Shown here piece by piece: positions 45,359 through 53,896 of a DNA stretch of 64,000 nucleotides. Source of the DNA: Candidatus Electrothrix gigas (GTDB lineage: Bacteria; Desulfobacterota; Desulfobulbia; Desulfobulbales; Desulfobulbaceae). The notes under the pieces were generated by a model. That model saw only the letters and a program-made list of their open reading frames with translations. It was not told the DNA's origin and made no database searches. The number at the start of each line of letters is the position of its first letter. Position 1 is the stretch's first letter. Both the position numbers and the translations under genes were made by a program. The stretch covers positions 18,788 through 82,787 of the forward strand of contig QYLO01000007.1 of assembly GCA_022766165.1 (NCBI GenBank), given 5' to 3'.

Positions 45359-46564
45359 TCAGGAGCGATAGTCGGCATTAATTTTTACATACTCATAGGT
45401 TAAATCGGTTGTAAATACTTCTGCGCTTGCGTCTCCCTCCTGTAGACTAACAGTAACGGTAAACTCTTTTTGTTGCAAAACTTTAGAGGCTTTTTCTTCT
45501 ACTTCTTTGCCGCATCCCAGCCCGTTTTCTACCAGTACAATCTCGTCAAAAGCAATAGAAACCTGGTCAGTTTGAAACTGACATCCAGACCGACCCAGTG
45601 CTGCAATAATTCGACCCCAGTTTGCATCTTCACCAAAAAAGGCTGTTTTAACCAAGGATGAGTTGGCAACCGTCTGGGCACCGTTCATGGCCTCTTTCTG
45701 AGTTCTTGCGCCAACAATTCGAATTGTAACGACTTTTGTTGTTCCTTCGCCGTCTGAAACTATCTGCAAGGCAAGATCCTTAAAAATTTTATGGAGAGCT
45801 TCTCGAAAGTTCTTTGTACTTTCCTGATTCTCTTCATCAGGCCAGGGGTTGTTCGCTGCACCATTGGCCATAACCAAGACTGTATCATTGGTCGAGGTAT
45901 CTCCGTCCACTGTAATCAGATTAAAGGACTGCTCCACGCCAGATTGGACAATTTCATGTAAAGCAAAAAAAGGGATCTGCACATCTGTGACAACAAAGCA
46001 CAGCATCGTCGCCATATCGGGCATAATCATGCCTGACCCCTTGGCTACGCCTACTATATTGACCTCAACCCCATGAACTTCTACTGTAGCAGAAGAAGTT
46101 TTTGGCACAGTATCTGTGGTCATAATTGCCTGGGCAAGATCATCAAAACCATCTGCCTGTAATGAGGAGGTCAGTTCAGGCATTTTTTCAATAAAAGGTT
46201 CAATATCCAGTTGCTCTCCAATAACGCCTGTGGAGGCGACCTGGACCATGTCTTCATCAATGCCCAGCGCATTTGCCACTAAGGAACTACTGCGTAATGC
46301 CACCTCCATGCCCTGCTCTCCTGTACAGGCATTGGCATTACCACTGTTCACCAGAACAGCCTGCGCTTTTCCGTGAATTTTCCCGTGAAGCAGGCGTTTT
46401 TTACCCAATACCACAGGGGCTGCCTGCACCCTATTTGTTGTAAACATACCGACTGTTACAGCCGGCACCTCGGAATAAATCAAACCAAGATCAAGTCGAT
46501 CCTGATAACGAATGCCTGCTTGAACAGCAGCAGCAGTAAACCCTTTAACTTTCTTAATTTTCAT
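45359..46564 (-). CDS. argJ: Bifunctional ornithine acetyltransferase / N-acetylglutamate synthase
   Basis: 401 residues of ArgJ, which recycles acetyl groups in arginine synthesis by moving them from N-acetylornithine to glutamate. The precursor self-cleaves before the nucleophile Thr186 in MPDMATMLCFVVTD; STGVIGEQL (111-119) supplies the oxyanion hole, and TVDGDTSTNDTV and FGEDANWGRI are conserved. It starts MKIKKVKGFTAAAV. Whether it is also acetyl-CoA dependent cannot be read directly. Confidence 0.96.
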   Translation of the reverse strand: MKIKKVKGFTAAAVQAGIRYQDRLDLGLIYSEVPAVTVGMFTTNRVQAAPVVLGKKRLLHGKIHGKAQAVLVNSGNANACTGEQGMEVALRSSSLVANALGIDEDMVQVASTGVIGEQLDIEPFIEKMPELTSSLQADGFDDLAQAIMTTDTVPKTSSATVEVHGVEVNIVGVAKGSGMIMPDMATMLCFVVTDVQIPFFALHEIVQSGVEQSFNLITVDGDTSTNDTVLVMANGAANNPWPDEENQESTKNFREALHKIFKDLALQIVSDGEGTTKVVTIRIVGARTQKEAMNGAQTVANSSLVKTAFFGEDANWGRIIAALGRSGCQFQTDQVSIAFDEIVLVENGLGCGKEVEEKASKVLQQKEFTVTVSLQEGDASAEVFTTDLTYEYVKINADYRS

Positions 46565-46704
46565 TGCCCACCCAATGTGATTTTTTAAACTTCAAGGAAC
46601 CCACCCGGTACTTGCTTTTCTCATATAAACAAATATAATATCACAGAGCGTGACCTCTGTATAGGGAGTTTATCCCCCTGCTCTCTAAGAAAAAAACATA
46701 AAAC

Positions 46705-47481
46705 TCACTGAATCAACTGGTTGATAGAATTCCACGCCTGAGCTGCCCAGGCATAAAGCATCCGCTGTGACAGCCCAAAATTTCCGCAGGTAGGCACAAA
46801 AGAGGAGGAAACCAACTGCCCATTACTCTTGATAAGAAAATCAGTAGGTGCGGCAATAGGTTGCATGCCAGCCTGTTGGAATAAGCGCATAGCCCGCTCC
46901 ATGTGTGCTGCTGAGGTCACTAAAATAAAGGGCATGTCTTTGAGTATAGGCAGAAGAAATTTTACCTCTTCTGCGGTATCACGAGGGCGAACTTCAGTAA
47001 CTATCTGCTCTCTGTCCACCCCAAGAGATTCTGCTACCCTGCTTGCCACTACTGCATTCGCACGGGGATCCTGAACTGCTCCCCCACTAACAATTAAAAA
47101 GGTTTGTGGCAGTTGTCGTTGAATACGAATACCCTCTACCAACCGATAGAGTGACGATGTATTCAGTTGATTGCTCTCTGGAAGAGCAGTATCTGTAACG
47201 TTTGCACTTCCCAACACAACAACAAAGCGTATTTTTCGTTGCTGTTCTTCTGTAATTTTTTCAATATCAAAAGAGGGAAATTTTCTCTCTAAGGTCTTTA
47301 TATACTGGCGTGCAGGCACACCGTATCCAAACACGATAAAGAGACAAAGAGTAATCAGTAATGAGAATATAGCCATCTTCTGCAAGCGAAAAATCATAAA
47401 GAACAGGGCCAACAGAAGACAAAACACCCCTATAGGCAGGGGTGCAAAAAAAGGTGCCAGGAACCGTGCAAATTCAATCAT
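46705..47481 (-). CDS. DUF218/YdcF-ElyC family envelope protein
   Basis: 258 residues with two N-terminal transmembrane helices (about 13-35 and 37-55) and a DUF218 domain: FVVVLGSANV, YRLVEGIRIQRQLP, LIVSGGAVQDPRANAVVASRVAESLGV, VRPRDTAEEVKFL, FILVTSAAHMERAMRLF. ElyC homologues affect peptidoglycan precursor supply or envelope integrity. The domain should lie in the periplasm. The start follows a short A/T-rich region with no strong ribosome site. Confidence 0.9.
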   Translation of the reverse strand: MIEFARFLAPFFAPLPIGVFCLLLALFFMIFRLQKMAIFSLLITLCLFIVFGYGVPARQYIKTLERKFPSFDIEKITEEQQRKIRFVVVLGSANVTDTALPESNQLNTSSLYRLVEGIRIQRQLPQTFLIVSGGAVQDPRANAVVASRVAESLGVDREQIVTEVRPRDTAEEVKFLLPILKDMPFILVTSAAHMERAMRLFQQAGMQPIAAPTDFLIKSNGQLVSSSFVPTCGNFGLSQRMLYAWAAQAWNSINQLIQ

Positions 47482-47705
47482 CTTTTTTCCCTTTATTTTT
47501 CAGAAGTCTTTAAAGTTTTCTAAGTCTTTAGAAGCTTCTTTGAAGTTTAAAATAGAGTTTTACGGTGGTTGTAGGATTATATGCTGTATCCCTGTCTGAT
47601 GCAAAAGTATTTTCCTTGAAGGAATATCTCAGGATAAGTAAAGTGGTTTGAGGTGATTTTCTGTCCCAGCCCGATAAGCGTTAAAAAAAATTCAAAAAAA
47701 ATCTC

Positions 47706-48767
47706 ATGACAATTGTGCATGTGCAGCAGCCAGTTTGGCAAAATCAGCTCAAAAATGCCCTCAGTAGCCCTGAAGAAATTTCTCAAGCTCTTGCCTGTGA
47801 TCCAGATGAGATAGCAACAGTCAACTCGCACTATCCCTTACGCATCTCTCCGTATTATCTTGAGCTGATTCGACAGGGAGGAGAACCGCTCTTTCGTCAG
47901 GCCGTTCCAGATATCAGGGAACTGGATGATCCGCTAGGAATGGTTGACCCGCTTGCTGAGGAGTCGCTAAGTCCTGTGCCTAATCTGGTACATAGATATC
48001 CTGACCGCGCCCTTTTTCTGGTTAGTAATCAATGCGCTATGTACTGCCGGTTCTGTACCCGTAAGCGCAAGGTAGGGAAAAAATCTATGCGGGTGAATAA
48101 AGAGACCATTGCTGCTGGCGTAAAATATCTGAAAAACACCCCGCAAATCCGAGAAGTTCTGATATCAGGCGGTGATCCTCTGCTTCTTTCCGATCAAGCT
48201 CTTGAACAAATTCTCCAGCAACTCCAAGCAATCCAACATATCAAAGTTCTTCGTATCGGCACAAGAACACCCTGTACACTGCCTATGCGGATCACACCTG
48301 AACTTGTTAATATGTTAAGAAAATATCATCCATTATATATCAACACTCACTTTAATCATCCCGCAGAAATAACACAAGAGGCGGAACGTGCCTGCACCCT
48401 GTTAGCAGATGCTGGTATCCCCTTGGGTTGTCAGACCGTACTGTTAAAGGGGATAAATGATTCTCTGCCCGTGTTGCAGGAACTCTTGTACAGGCTCCTA
48501 GAGATCAGGGTTCGCCCTTATTATCTCATGCAGGGAGATTTGACTGAGGGGACAGCCCATTTTCGCACTGATATCAAAACAGGACTTGCCCTTATGCGTG
48601 GCTTGATAGGCAGCATTTCTGGCATGGCAGTACCAACCTATATTCTTGATGCTCCTTATGGAAAGGGGAAGATACCGCTTACTCCAGACTATATTCTTTC
48701 ACATCAGGAAGATAAGTTGGATTTTAAGAACTATCAGGGCATTCCCTGTTCCTACCCATTCCTTTGA
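47706..48767 (+). CDS. KamA-family radical SAM protein (lysine 2,3-aminomutase-like)
   Basis: 353 residues. The radical SAM cluster is in NQCAMYCRFCTRKRKVG (Cys110, Cys114, Cys117). SGGDPLLLSD is the SAM-binding GGDP motif, and the PLP lysine should be Lys322 in YGKGKIPLTPDY. The family isomerises L-lysine to beta-lysine; short members include EpmB, which modifies EF-P. At 353 residues it is nearer EpmB-like size than the 416-residue clostridial KamA, but no efp or epmA is adjacent, so the substrate is open. Confidence 0.9.
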   Translation: MTIVHVQQPVWQNQLKNALSSPEEISQALACDPDEIATVNSHYPLRISPYYLELIRQGGEPLFRQAVPDIRELDDPLGMVDPLAEESLSPVPNLVHRYPDRALFLVSNQCAMYCRFCTRKRKVGKKSMRVNKETIAAGVKYLKNTPQIREVLISGGDPLLLSDQALEQILQQLQAIQHIKVLRIGTRTPCTLPMRITPELVNMLRKYHPLYINTHFNHPAEITQEAERACTLLADAGIPLGCQTVLLKGINDSLPVLQELLYRLLEIRVRPYYLMQGDLTEGTAHFRTDIKTGLALMRGLIGSISGMAVPTYILDAPYGKGKIPLTPDYILSHQEDKLDFKNYQGIPCSYPFL

Positions 48768-48780
48768 CCTTCTCATTTTT

Positions 48781-49866
48781 TTATTCAAGTCCCTTACTGT
48801 GTTCTTTTGCAATATAGGCAAAGTCCTGCTCAACAGCAAGAAAGGCATCGTAGATATCTGGATCAAAATGCCTGCCTCGGCCATCTTCAGTCTCCATAAT
48901 GTACATGGTCTCTTCATGACTCACAGCTTTTTTATACGATCTTTTTGTTCTCAGAGCATCATACACATCGGCAATAGCCATGATTCTGCCTGCCAAGGGA
49001 ATCTCATCTGCTTTTAAACCTCGGGGATAGCCGGTTCCGTTATATTTTTCATGATGGCTTCCCACCATATCTCTGGCACATTCGAGAAAGGCCATAGGTT
49101 CTCCAGCCATTTGCGCCAACTTGTCAATGACCTCTTCTCCGTAAATCGTGTGTTTCTTCATCTCATTAAACTCCTCAACAGTCAGGCGACCTTTTTTCAG
49201 CAAAATAGAGTCTCGGATTGCCACCTTGCCTATATCATGAAGCGGGGCAGTTTTATAGAGAAGAACAATGTACTCATGGGTCAGGATATCTGGAAATTTT
49301 CCCATTTCAAAGAGGGCCTCTGCTAAAACCTTCACAAAAAAGCGGGTTCGATTGATATGACCACCCGTGTTGGCATCTCGATGTTCAGCCAACTCACCCA
49401 TAGCCAAGATCGTAATATCTTTTAAAAGAGTTGTTTCTCTGGTTCGAGCAAGCACCTTCTGCTCTAAACTCATTCGATAGCTATGGAGTTCAAGATGGTT
49501 GCGCACTCTGGAACGCAGTTCAATGCCATGAAAGGGTTTGGTGATATAATCAACACCACCGAGTTCAAAACCTCGTGCCACATCTTCAGGTTCTGAGCGT
49601 GCCGTTAGAAAAACGACTGGAACGGAATGCATTGTTGGATACTTGCGTAACTCCTGCATAGTGGCAAAACCATTCATTCCAGGCATCATAACGTCCATGA
49701 GGATAAGATCAGGAATTCGTTGTGTAATCCGGGCAAGGGCCTGTTCACCAGAGGTGGCATAGGCAAACTCCACGTCCAGCCCTTTTAAATGGGAAAGAGC
49801 TATTTGAATATTTTCTGGAACATCATCGACAACAAAAACCAAAGGCTTGTTCGGTTGTTCTCTCAT
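48781..49866 (-). CDS. Response regulator with HD-GYP domain
   Basis: 361 residues. A receiver domain (1-125) has acidic VVDDVPEN and phospho-acceptor Asp58 in LILMDVMMPGMNG. After a short helix, an HD-GYP domain (about 155-355) shows HRDANTGGHINRT, the HD pair APLHDIGKVAIRD, HHEKYNGTGYPRGL and GRIMAIADVYDAL. HD-GYP enzymes hydrolyse cyclic di-GMP. It overlaps the upstream hybrid kinase by one base, so the kinase is its likely partner. Confidence 0.96.
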   Translation of the reverse strand: MREQPNKPLVFVVDDVPENIQIALSHLKGLDVEFAYATSGEQALARITQRIPDLILMDVMMPGMNGFATMQELRKYPTMHSVPVVFLTARSEPEDVARGFELGGVDYITKPFHGIELRSRVRNHLELHSYRMSLEQKVLARTRETTLLKDITILAMGELAEHRDANTGGHINRTRFFVKVLAEALFEMGKFPDILTHEYIVLLYKTAPLHDIGKVAIRDSILLKKGRLTVEEFNEMKKHTIYGEEVIDKLAQMAGEPMAFLECARDMVGSHHEKYNGTGYPRGLKADEIPLAGRIMAIADVYDALRTKRSYKKAVSHEETMYIMETEDGRGRHFDPDIYDAFLAVEQDFAYIAKEHSKGLE

Positions 49867-51785
49867 TATTCTTTCCCAACTCTCTTCGTAGCTACCGTAG
49901 CTACGTTCCCGGCTATATTTTTCAGCATTGCCAAGAGATGATCCACGCCCATAACATCGAGATCCAGAGCAAACCGTTGCAAGTCCCTTCCCATTTCAAG
50001 CAAAGACGATGAATGATCCCGTATTCCCTGCTTCTGCATTGTTAATCCAAGCTCTGAGGCAACATCCAAACTGCCACTCATATCAGCCTTTTTGTAGAGT
50101 GTATCAAGCTCCTGCGTCCAGAATGATGCTATCTCTTGCAGATCAAGTGCTGACTTTTTTTCTGCTCCTTCTGCTCCATCGGTTGAACAGGCTGTCTCTG
50201 GCGTCATCTGGATATACTTATCGACTATGCGACGTAGTTCGTGGAGATGAAAGGGTTTACCAAGAAAGTCATCAAAAAGATGCCGATAAGATTTTTTCTC
50301 TAGCACCATGCCGGTCATGGCAATAACAGGTATTTGTCGTGTTCGTGCATCGTTGCGCAACTGTTTTGTTATATCCCGACCATCAGCACCTGCTAAGTTG
50401 AGATCCATCAGGATTAAGTCTGGAATCAACTCTGGATTACTCTGAAAGGCGTGTTCCAGACATTGTTTGCGGTTAGCTGCCTCTAACACCTTAATTGCTG
50501 TTCCTGTAAAGTATATTTTAACAAGATGAGACATCTCTGGCATATCATCAACAACAAGGATAACAGGATCTTTTTTCTTCTCCTTCCCATTGTTCTTTTT
50601 TATTTTCTTCTTCTTGTACTGCACCCCTCCAATATCTCTAATTGCTCCAATGGCTCCAATGGCTCCAATTGTTCCAATGGCTGCCTCATCTGCTACAGAG
50701 GCCAATAATTTAAGAGAAAAACTTGTCCCCTCTCCTTGAACACTTTCCAGGGTGAGATCTCCTCCCATTATTCGGGCAAGTCGCGCACTCAGGGTCAGGC
50801 CGAGACATTTTCCATCATGGATATTGACACCTTCTTTTTGCTGGGCAATAAGCTCACGGATATTCTTCTGCTCCAGAGAGTTCATCCCTCTTCCCGTATC
50901 AGTTACCTGAAAAGTTAATATGTACCATGATGCCCTTTTCTGCACACCAGTGACAGTCAGGGTTACCCGCCCCTGATCCGTATACTTTATTGCATTGCTG
51001 ACAAGGTTGGTTAAAATCTGGCGGCAATGGTTTGTATCAATGACATAGTATTTTGGAAGTTCTGGAGCTATCTGACAGGTAAACGCAATATTTTTTCCCT
51101 GTATATGGTCAATGAAAAAATCATGGATCTGCTCTGTAATAACATGCAGGTTGACGGTTGATTTTAAAACCCGTACCTTGCCAGTCTCCAACTTGGAGAG
51201 CTCCATAATATCGTTAATAATGGCAACAAGATAGCTGCTATTTTTTCTGATGGTCTCTACATAACGACGTTGTTGTCCTTGAATGTTTGATTCTGCAAGC
51301 ATCTCTGCATAACCAACAATGGCATTCATAGGGGTGCGGATCTCATGATTGATATTGGCAATGAACTGCCGTTTTCGCTGATTAGCTTGCTCAATTTTTT
51401 TTGCAGCCTCACGTCGTTCTTCACCAATACTGCGTCCCTCAACGTCGTGACTGATACTGGCTATAATTTCTCTTTCCACAGTAGAAATATGGAGCAAGGT
51501 ATGTTCAACAGGAAGGCGTGTGCCATCCTCTCTCGTCAAGTGACCACGAAAAGTGTACGTTCCTTGAGCATTCAGCGTCACAAGAGCAGCAAGATGTTCT
51601 TTGAGTCCCATATAATAGGGTTCAAGCTCCTCAGCCAATAAGCCCCCAACGTCTTTTCTCTGCAGTCCAATGGTGTTGAGAAAGGTCTTGTTAGCTGTTA
51701 TCACCGTGCCATCACGGTCAAACAGTATGCCGTAAAGGGGCAGAGCGTCAAATATTTTAAATGCAAACAGTAAGTCCTGAGTCAC
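49866..51785 (-). CDS. Hybrid sensor histidine kinase, PAS-HisKA-HATPase-REC
   Basis: 639 residues, no transmembrane segment, so a cytoplasmic sensor. PAS domain (about 5-115); H-box [17 protein letters not shown] with His147; HATPase with N-box NLVSNAIKY and DTGRGM, but the G2 region reads CLGLTLSARLA rather than GxGLGL. A linker (about 368-386) carries a degenerate Ala-Ile-Gly repeat and a Lys-rich stretch. The receiver has VVDDMPEM and Asp461 in LILMDLNLAGADG, then a C-terminal helical domain of about 120 residues, possibly a degenerate Hpt. GTG start. Paired with the HD-GYP regulator downstream, it probably controls cyclic di-GMP. Confidence 0.92.
   Translation of the reverse strand: MTQDLLFAFKIFDALPLYGILFDRDGTVITANKTFLNTIGLQRKDVGGLLAEELEPYYMGLKEHLAALVTLNAQGTYTFRGHLTREDGTRLPVEHTLLHISTVEREIIASISHDVEGRSIGEERREAAKKIEQANQRKRQFIANINHEIRTPMNAIVGYAEMLAESNIQGQQRRYVETIRKNSSYLVAIINDIMELSKLETGKVRVLKSTVNLHVITEQIHDFFIDHIQGKNIAFTCQIAPELPKYYVIDTNHCRQILTNLVSNAIKYTDQGRVTLTVTGVQKRASWYILTFQVTDTGRGMNSLEQKNIRELIAQQKEGVNIHDGKCLGLTLSARLARIMGGDLTLESVQGEGTSFSLKLLASVADEAAIGTIGAIGAIGAIRDIGGVQYKKKKIKKNNGKEKKKDPVILVVDDMPEMSHLVKIYFTGTAIKVLEAANRKQCLEHAFQSNPELIPDLILMDLNLAGADGRDITKQLRNDARTRQIPVIAMTGMVLEKKSYRHLFDDFLGKPFHLHELRRIVDKYIQMTPETACSTDGAEGAEKKSALDLQEIASFWTQELDTLYKKADMSGSLDVASELGLTMQKQGIRDHSSSLLEMGRDLQRFALDLDVMGVDHLLAMLKNIAGNVATVATKRVGKE
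50629..50682 (-). repeat. 9-bp in-frame repeat in the hybrid kinase linker
   Basis: Six 9-bp units of ccaatggct type (units at 50629, 50638, 50647, 50656, 50665, 50674; two are identical to the consensus next to each other). On the coding strand it gives a Gly-Ala-Ile type tripeptide repeat between HATPase and receiver domains. The period preserves the frame, so copy number could tune linker length. Confidence 0.85.
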
Positions 51786-51810
51786 GCTTTTTCCGGTTTG
51801 TAATGAATCG

Positions 51811-51882
51811 CCTAGATCGCCTAGATCGCCTAGATCGCCTAGATCGCCTAGATCGCCTAGATCGCCTAGATCGTCTACATCG
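51811..51882. repeat. 9-bp tandem repeat, seven perfect units plus one degenerate
   Basis: cctagatcg repeated seven times without change (51811-51873), then tctacatcg. It ends 25 bases upstream of the hybrid kinase GTG, between aroK and the kinase gene, in the likely leader or promoter. Perfect identity points to recent expansion. Confidence 0.97.
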
Positions 51883-51969
51883 TCTAATCAAGGCGAAATC
51901 ATTTAATCATTTTTTGGTAAAGGCTCGTACAACTCTCATCCGAGTGGGTAGAGAAAAATCATCGAGAAA

Positions 51970-52482
51970 TCAGGTGCGTAAACAATGTATTATCTCATCA
52001 GCCACTTCAAGACTTGTCTTCCCTGTAACCACTATTTCAACATCCGCTACCTGACGGTATTGGGGAAGGCGTTCCTGAAAGAGTTGTTCAGCCTGTTCCA
52101 GATCAGTAAGTAACGGTCTTTTTTTTATCTTCTTTTGTGCATTGGGTTGTTGACAGAGGGTGTTATAAATATCCTCTACTGTAGAATGGAGATAAACGAT
52201 CTTGCCCAGTCTCTTTATATTGTTAACCGTAAAAAAACCACCACCCGTCGACACCACCGTGCCATGCACATGGTATTCCAGCCAATCAGCTATTTTTTGC
52301 TCCAAAAGACGAAATGCCGCTTCGCCTTGCTCGGCAAAGAGCGTCCTGACTTTTTTTTTGACCATGCTTTCAATCAGGTCATCCGTATCAACAGCACAAA
52401 GACCAGTCTGTTCGGCAAGCGTTCGGGCAGTTCTTCCCTTGCCCACGGCCATAAAACCGATCAGAATAATATTCTCATCCAT
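51970..52482 (-). CDS. aroK: Shikimate kinase
   Basis: 170 residues, standard size. The P-loop reads GFMAVGKGRTAR (the usual GxxGxGKST with Ala and Gly-Arg changes). DTDDLIES (Mg and shikimate binding), FAEQGEAAFRLLE, VVSTGGGFF and RPLLTD follow. It phosphorylates shikimate on the way to chorismate. The altered P-loop is unusual but keeps the Gly-Lys. It stands alone among unrelated genes. Confidence 0.92.
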   Translation of the reverse strand: MDENIILIGFMAVGKGRTARTLAEQTGLCAVDTDDLIESMVKKKVRTLFAEQGEAAFRLLEQKIADWLEYHVHGTVVSTGGGFFTVNNIKRLGKIVYLHSTVEDIYNTLCQQPNAQKKIKKRPLLTDLEQAEQLFQERLPQYRQVADVEIVVTGKTSLEVADEIIHCLRT

Positions 52483-52567
52483 AGTGTTTTTCCATCTCCT
52501 CTTTTATATAAAAAACTCAAAAAATATTGTAAAACGTAACGTAGAATCTGTAAAATGAATTTTTAGC

Positions 52568-53680
52568 TCAATCCGTGCAACCAACCTGCAACCACTCCCT
52601 GTAGCTCTTTTCGAGCCTTGGCCAACTGTATGGGTCTGTTAACCTGTGCGCCTCTGTATCCTGTACAGGGTCAGGACAGGCAAGTAATCGTTGCAGATGC
52701 TCTTGTAATGTACCTTGAGCATACCTGTACTTTTGCGGAAAGAGTTCTTTATACGAGAGGCGATCAGGCACCACAGGGCGACAACCAGCCCGTACTCCTT
52801 CTAATACTGCGATCCCAAAAAATTCATGTCGAGCTGTAGAGACGATATAATCTCCCATCATAAGAAGACGAGCATAGTCTTGTCGACTTTTGACATAGCC
52901 AAAATGGCGTATCCTGTTGTGCAGAACTCTTTTTGCCTGGGCAAAGATTGCAGGTTGATTTTTAAAATGTTGACCAAGTACAATGAGTTGAAAGGGATGT
53001 TTCTCGGCTAATGCAAACAGGGTATGAAAAAAGGTCTCTGGATCTTTATCATGTTCCCAGCGATGGTTCCAGACAATGACCTGTTCTCCTGCTCTCTGTA
53101 CGGCGGCTGTTTTTTTCAACAGAGACAAGTCGTCAATCTGCTGAAAATCAATGCCAGGAGAGAGTATAACGGATTTTTTCCAAATCTGCTCTTCAAGATG
53201 GCTGAGATCCATATCCACAGCCTTTTTTACATACTGACGAACACCGGCCAAAAAGGTATCTCGATTATAGTGACTGTTAAAGGCAAGGCGATCAGCACAC
53301 AGGGCTGAGGTAAAGTTAATAGAGGTAAACTGAAACATCCCCGGATCATGTACTTGGCCAGGATAACTGAACTGATTTTCATGAAAGTACAGAGCCAGGC
53401 GAAGATGTATCCCTTGCCTAGCCAGCAAACTGCGGAGTACGGCAACGTCAAGAAAAGTAGATGTCAGGATGCTATCAAAGGTTGCGCCCTGCTCACTGCG
53501 TTTGAGTATCTGTTCAGCAAAGTACGGGGCAGCTAACTGCATCCGCATCTTCCATTTTCTTGCGGGCAGAGAAAGCAGAGTAAAACGGCAATCAAGCTGG
53601 TCCTGTAATTTGATTAAACCGGTTAAAAATGCCTTATGTGATCCCCCGTAATACGGTTCAAGCAAGAGGATATGTTGCAT
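52568..53680 (-). CDS. tRNA-queuosine mannosyltransferase-like glycosyltransferase (DUF3524)
   Basis: 370 residues. The N-terminal domain matches DUF3524: ILLLEPYYGGSHKAFL, LPARKWKMRMQLAA, FDSILTSTFLDVAVLRSLL, LALYFHENQFSYP and FTSALCADRLAFNSHYNRDTF. The C-terminal GT-B half has IVWNHRWEHDKDPETFFHTL and ARHEFFGIAVLEGVRAGCRPVVP. In animals this family (GTDC1/QTMAN) mannosylates queuosine in tRNA-Asp. The bacterial homologue probably does the same or a related tRNA reaction; that is inference. A tandem string ctgtaata lies directly upstream of its start. Confidence 0.82.
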   Translation of the reverse strand: MQHILLLEPYYGGSHKAFLTGLIKLQDQLDCRFTLLSLPARKWKMRMQLAAPYFAEQILKRSEQGATFDSILTSTFLDVAVLRSLLARQGIHLRLALYFHENQFSYPGQVHDPGMFQFTSINFTSALCADRLAFNSHYNRDTFLAGVRQYVKKAVDMDLSHLEEQIWKKSVILSPGIDFQQIDDLSLLKKTAAVQRAGEQVIVWNHRWEHDKDPETFFHTLFALAEKHPFQLIVLGQHFKNQPAIFAQAKRVLHNRIRHFGYVKSRQDYARLLMMGDYIVSTARHEFFGIAVLEGVRAGCRPVVPDRLSYKELFPQKYRYAQGTLQEHLQRLLACPDPVQDTEAHRLTDPYSWPRLEKSYREWLQVGCTD

Positions 53681-53896
53681 ATATTACAGTATTACAGATA
53701 TATTACAGATGTTGGAATTTGCATAGCACAGTATCTTTCCCTGAAAGAAGAGGACTAAGAACTAAAATGTTTTCCAAAAACAATTAACCTGTTAGGCTGA
53801 AAAAAGCAAGGTTTTGCTGTGGAAAAGACAAGTAAAAATAGGATCAAGATAAGATTAAGATAAGATAAAGGCAACAGCAACTTATGGATAGAACCT

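Noticed and set aside
47706..48767. Calling the KamA-like protein EpmB.
   Set aside because: Length suits EpmB, but no efp or epmA neighbour and no EpmB-specific feature is visible, so only family-level naming is justified.
51761..52054. Plus-strand frame encoding repeated Arg-Leu-Asp.
   Set aside because: Generated by the 9-bp array; it overlaps aroK and the kinase start in antisense and has no start context.
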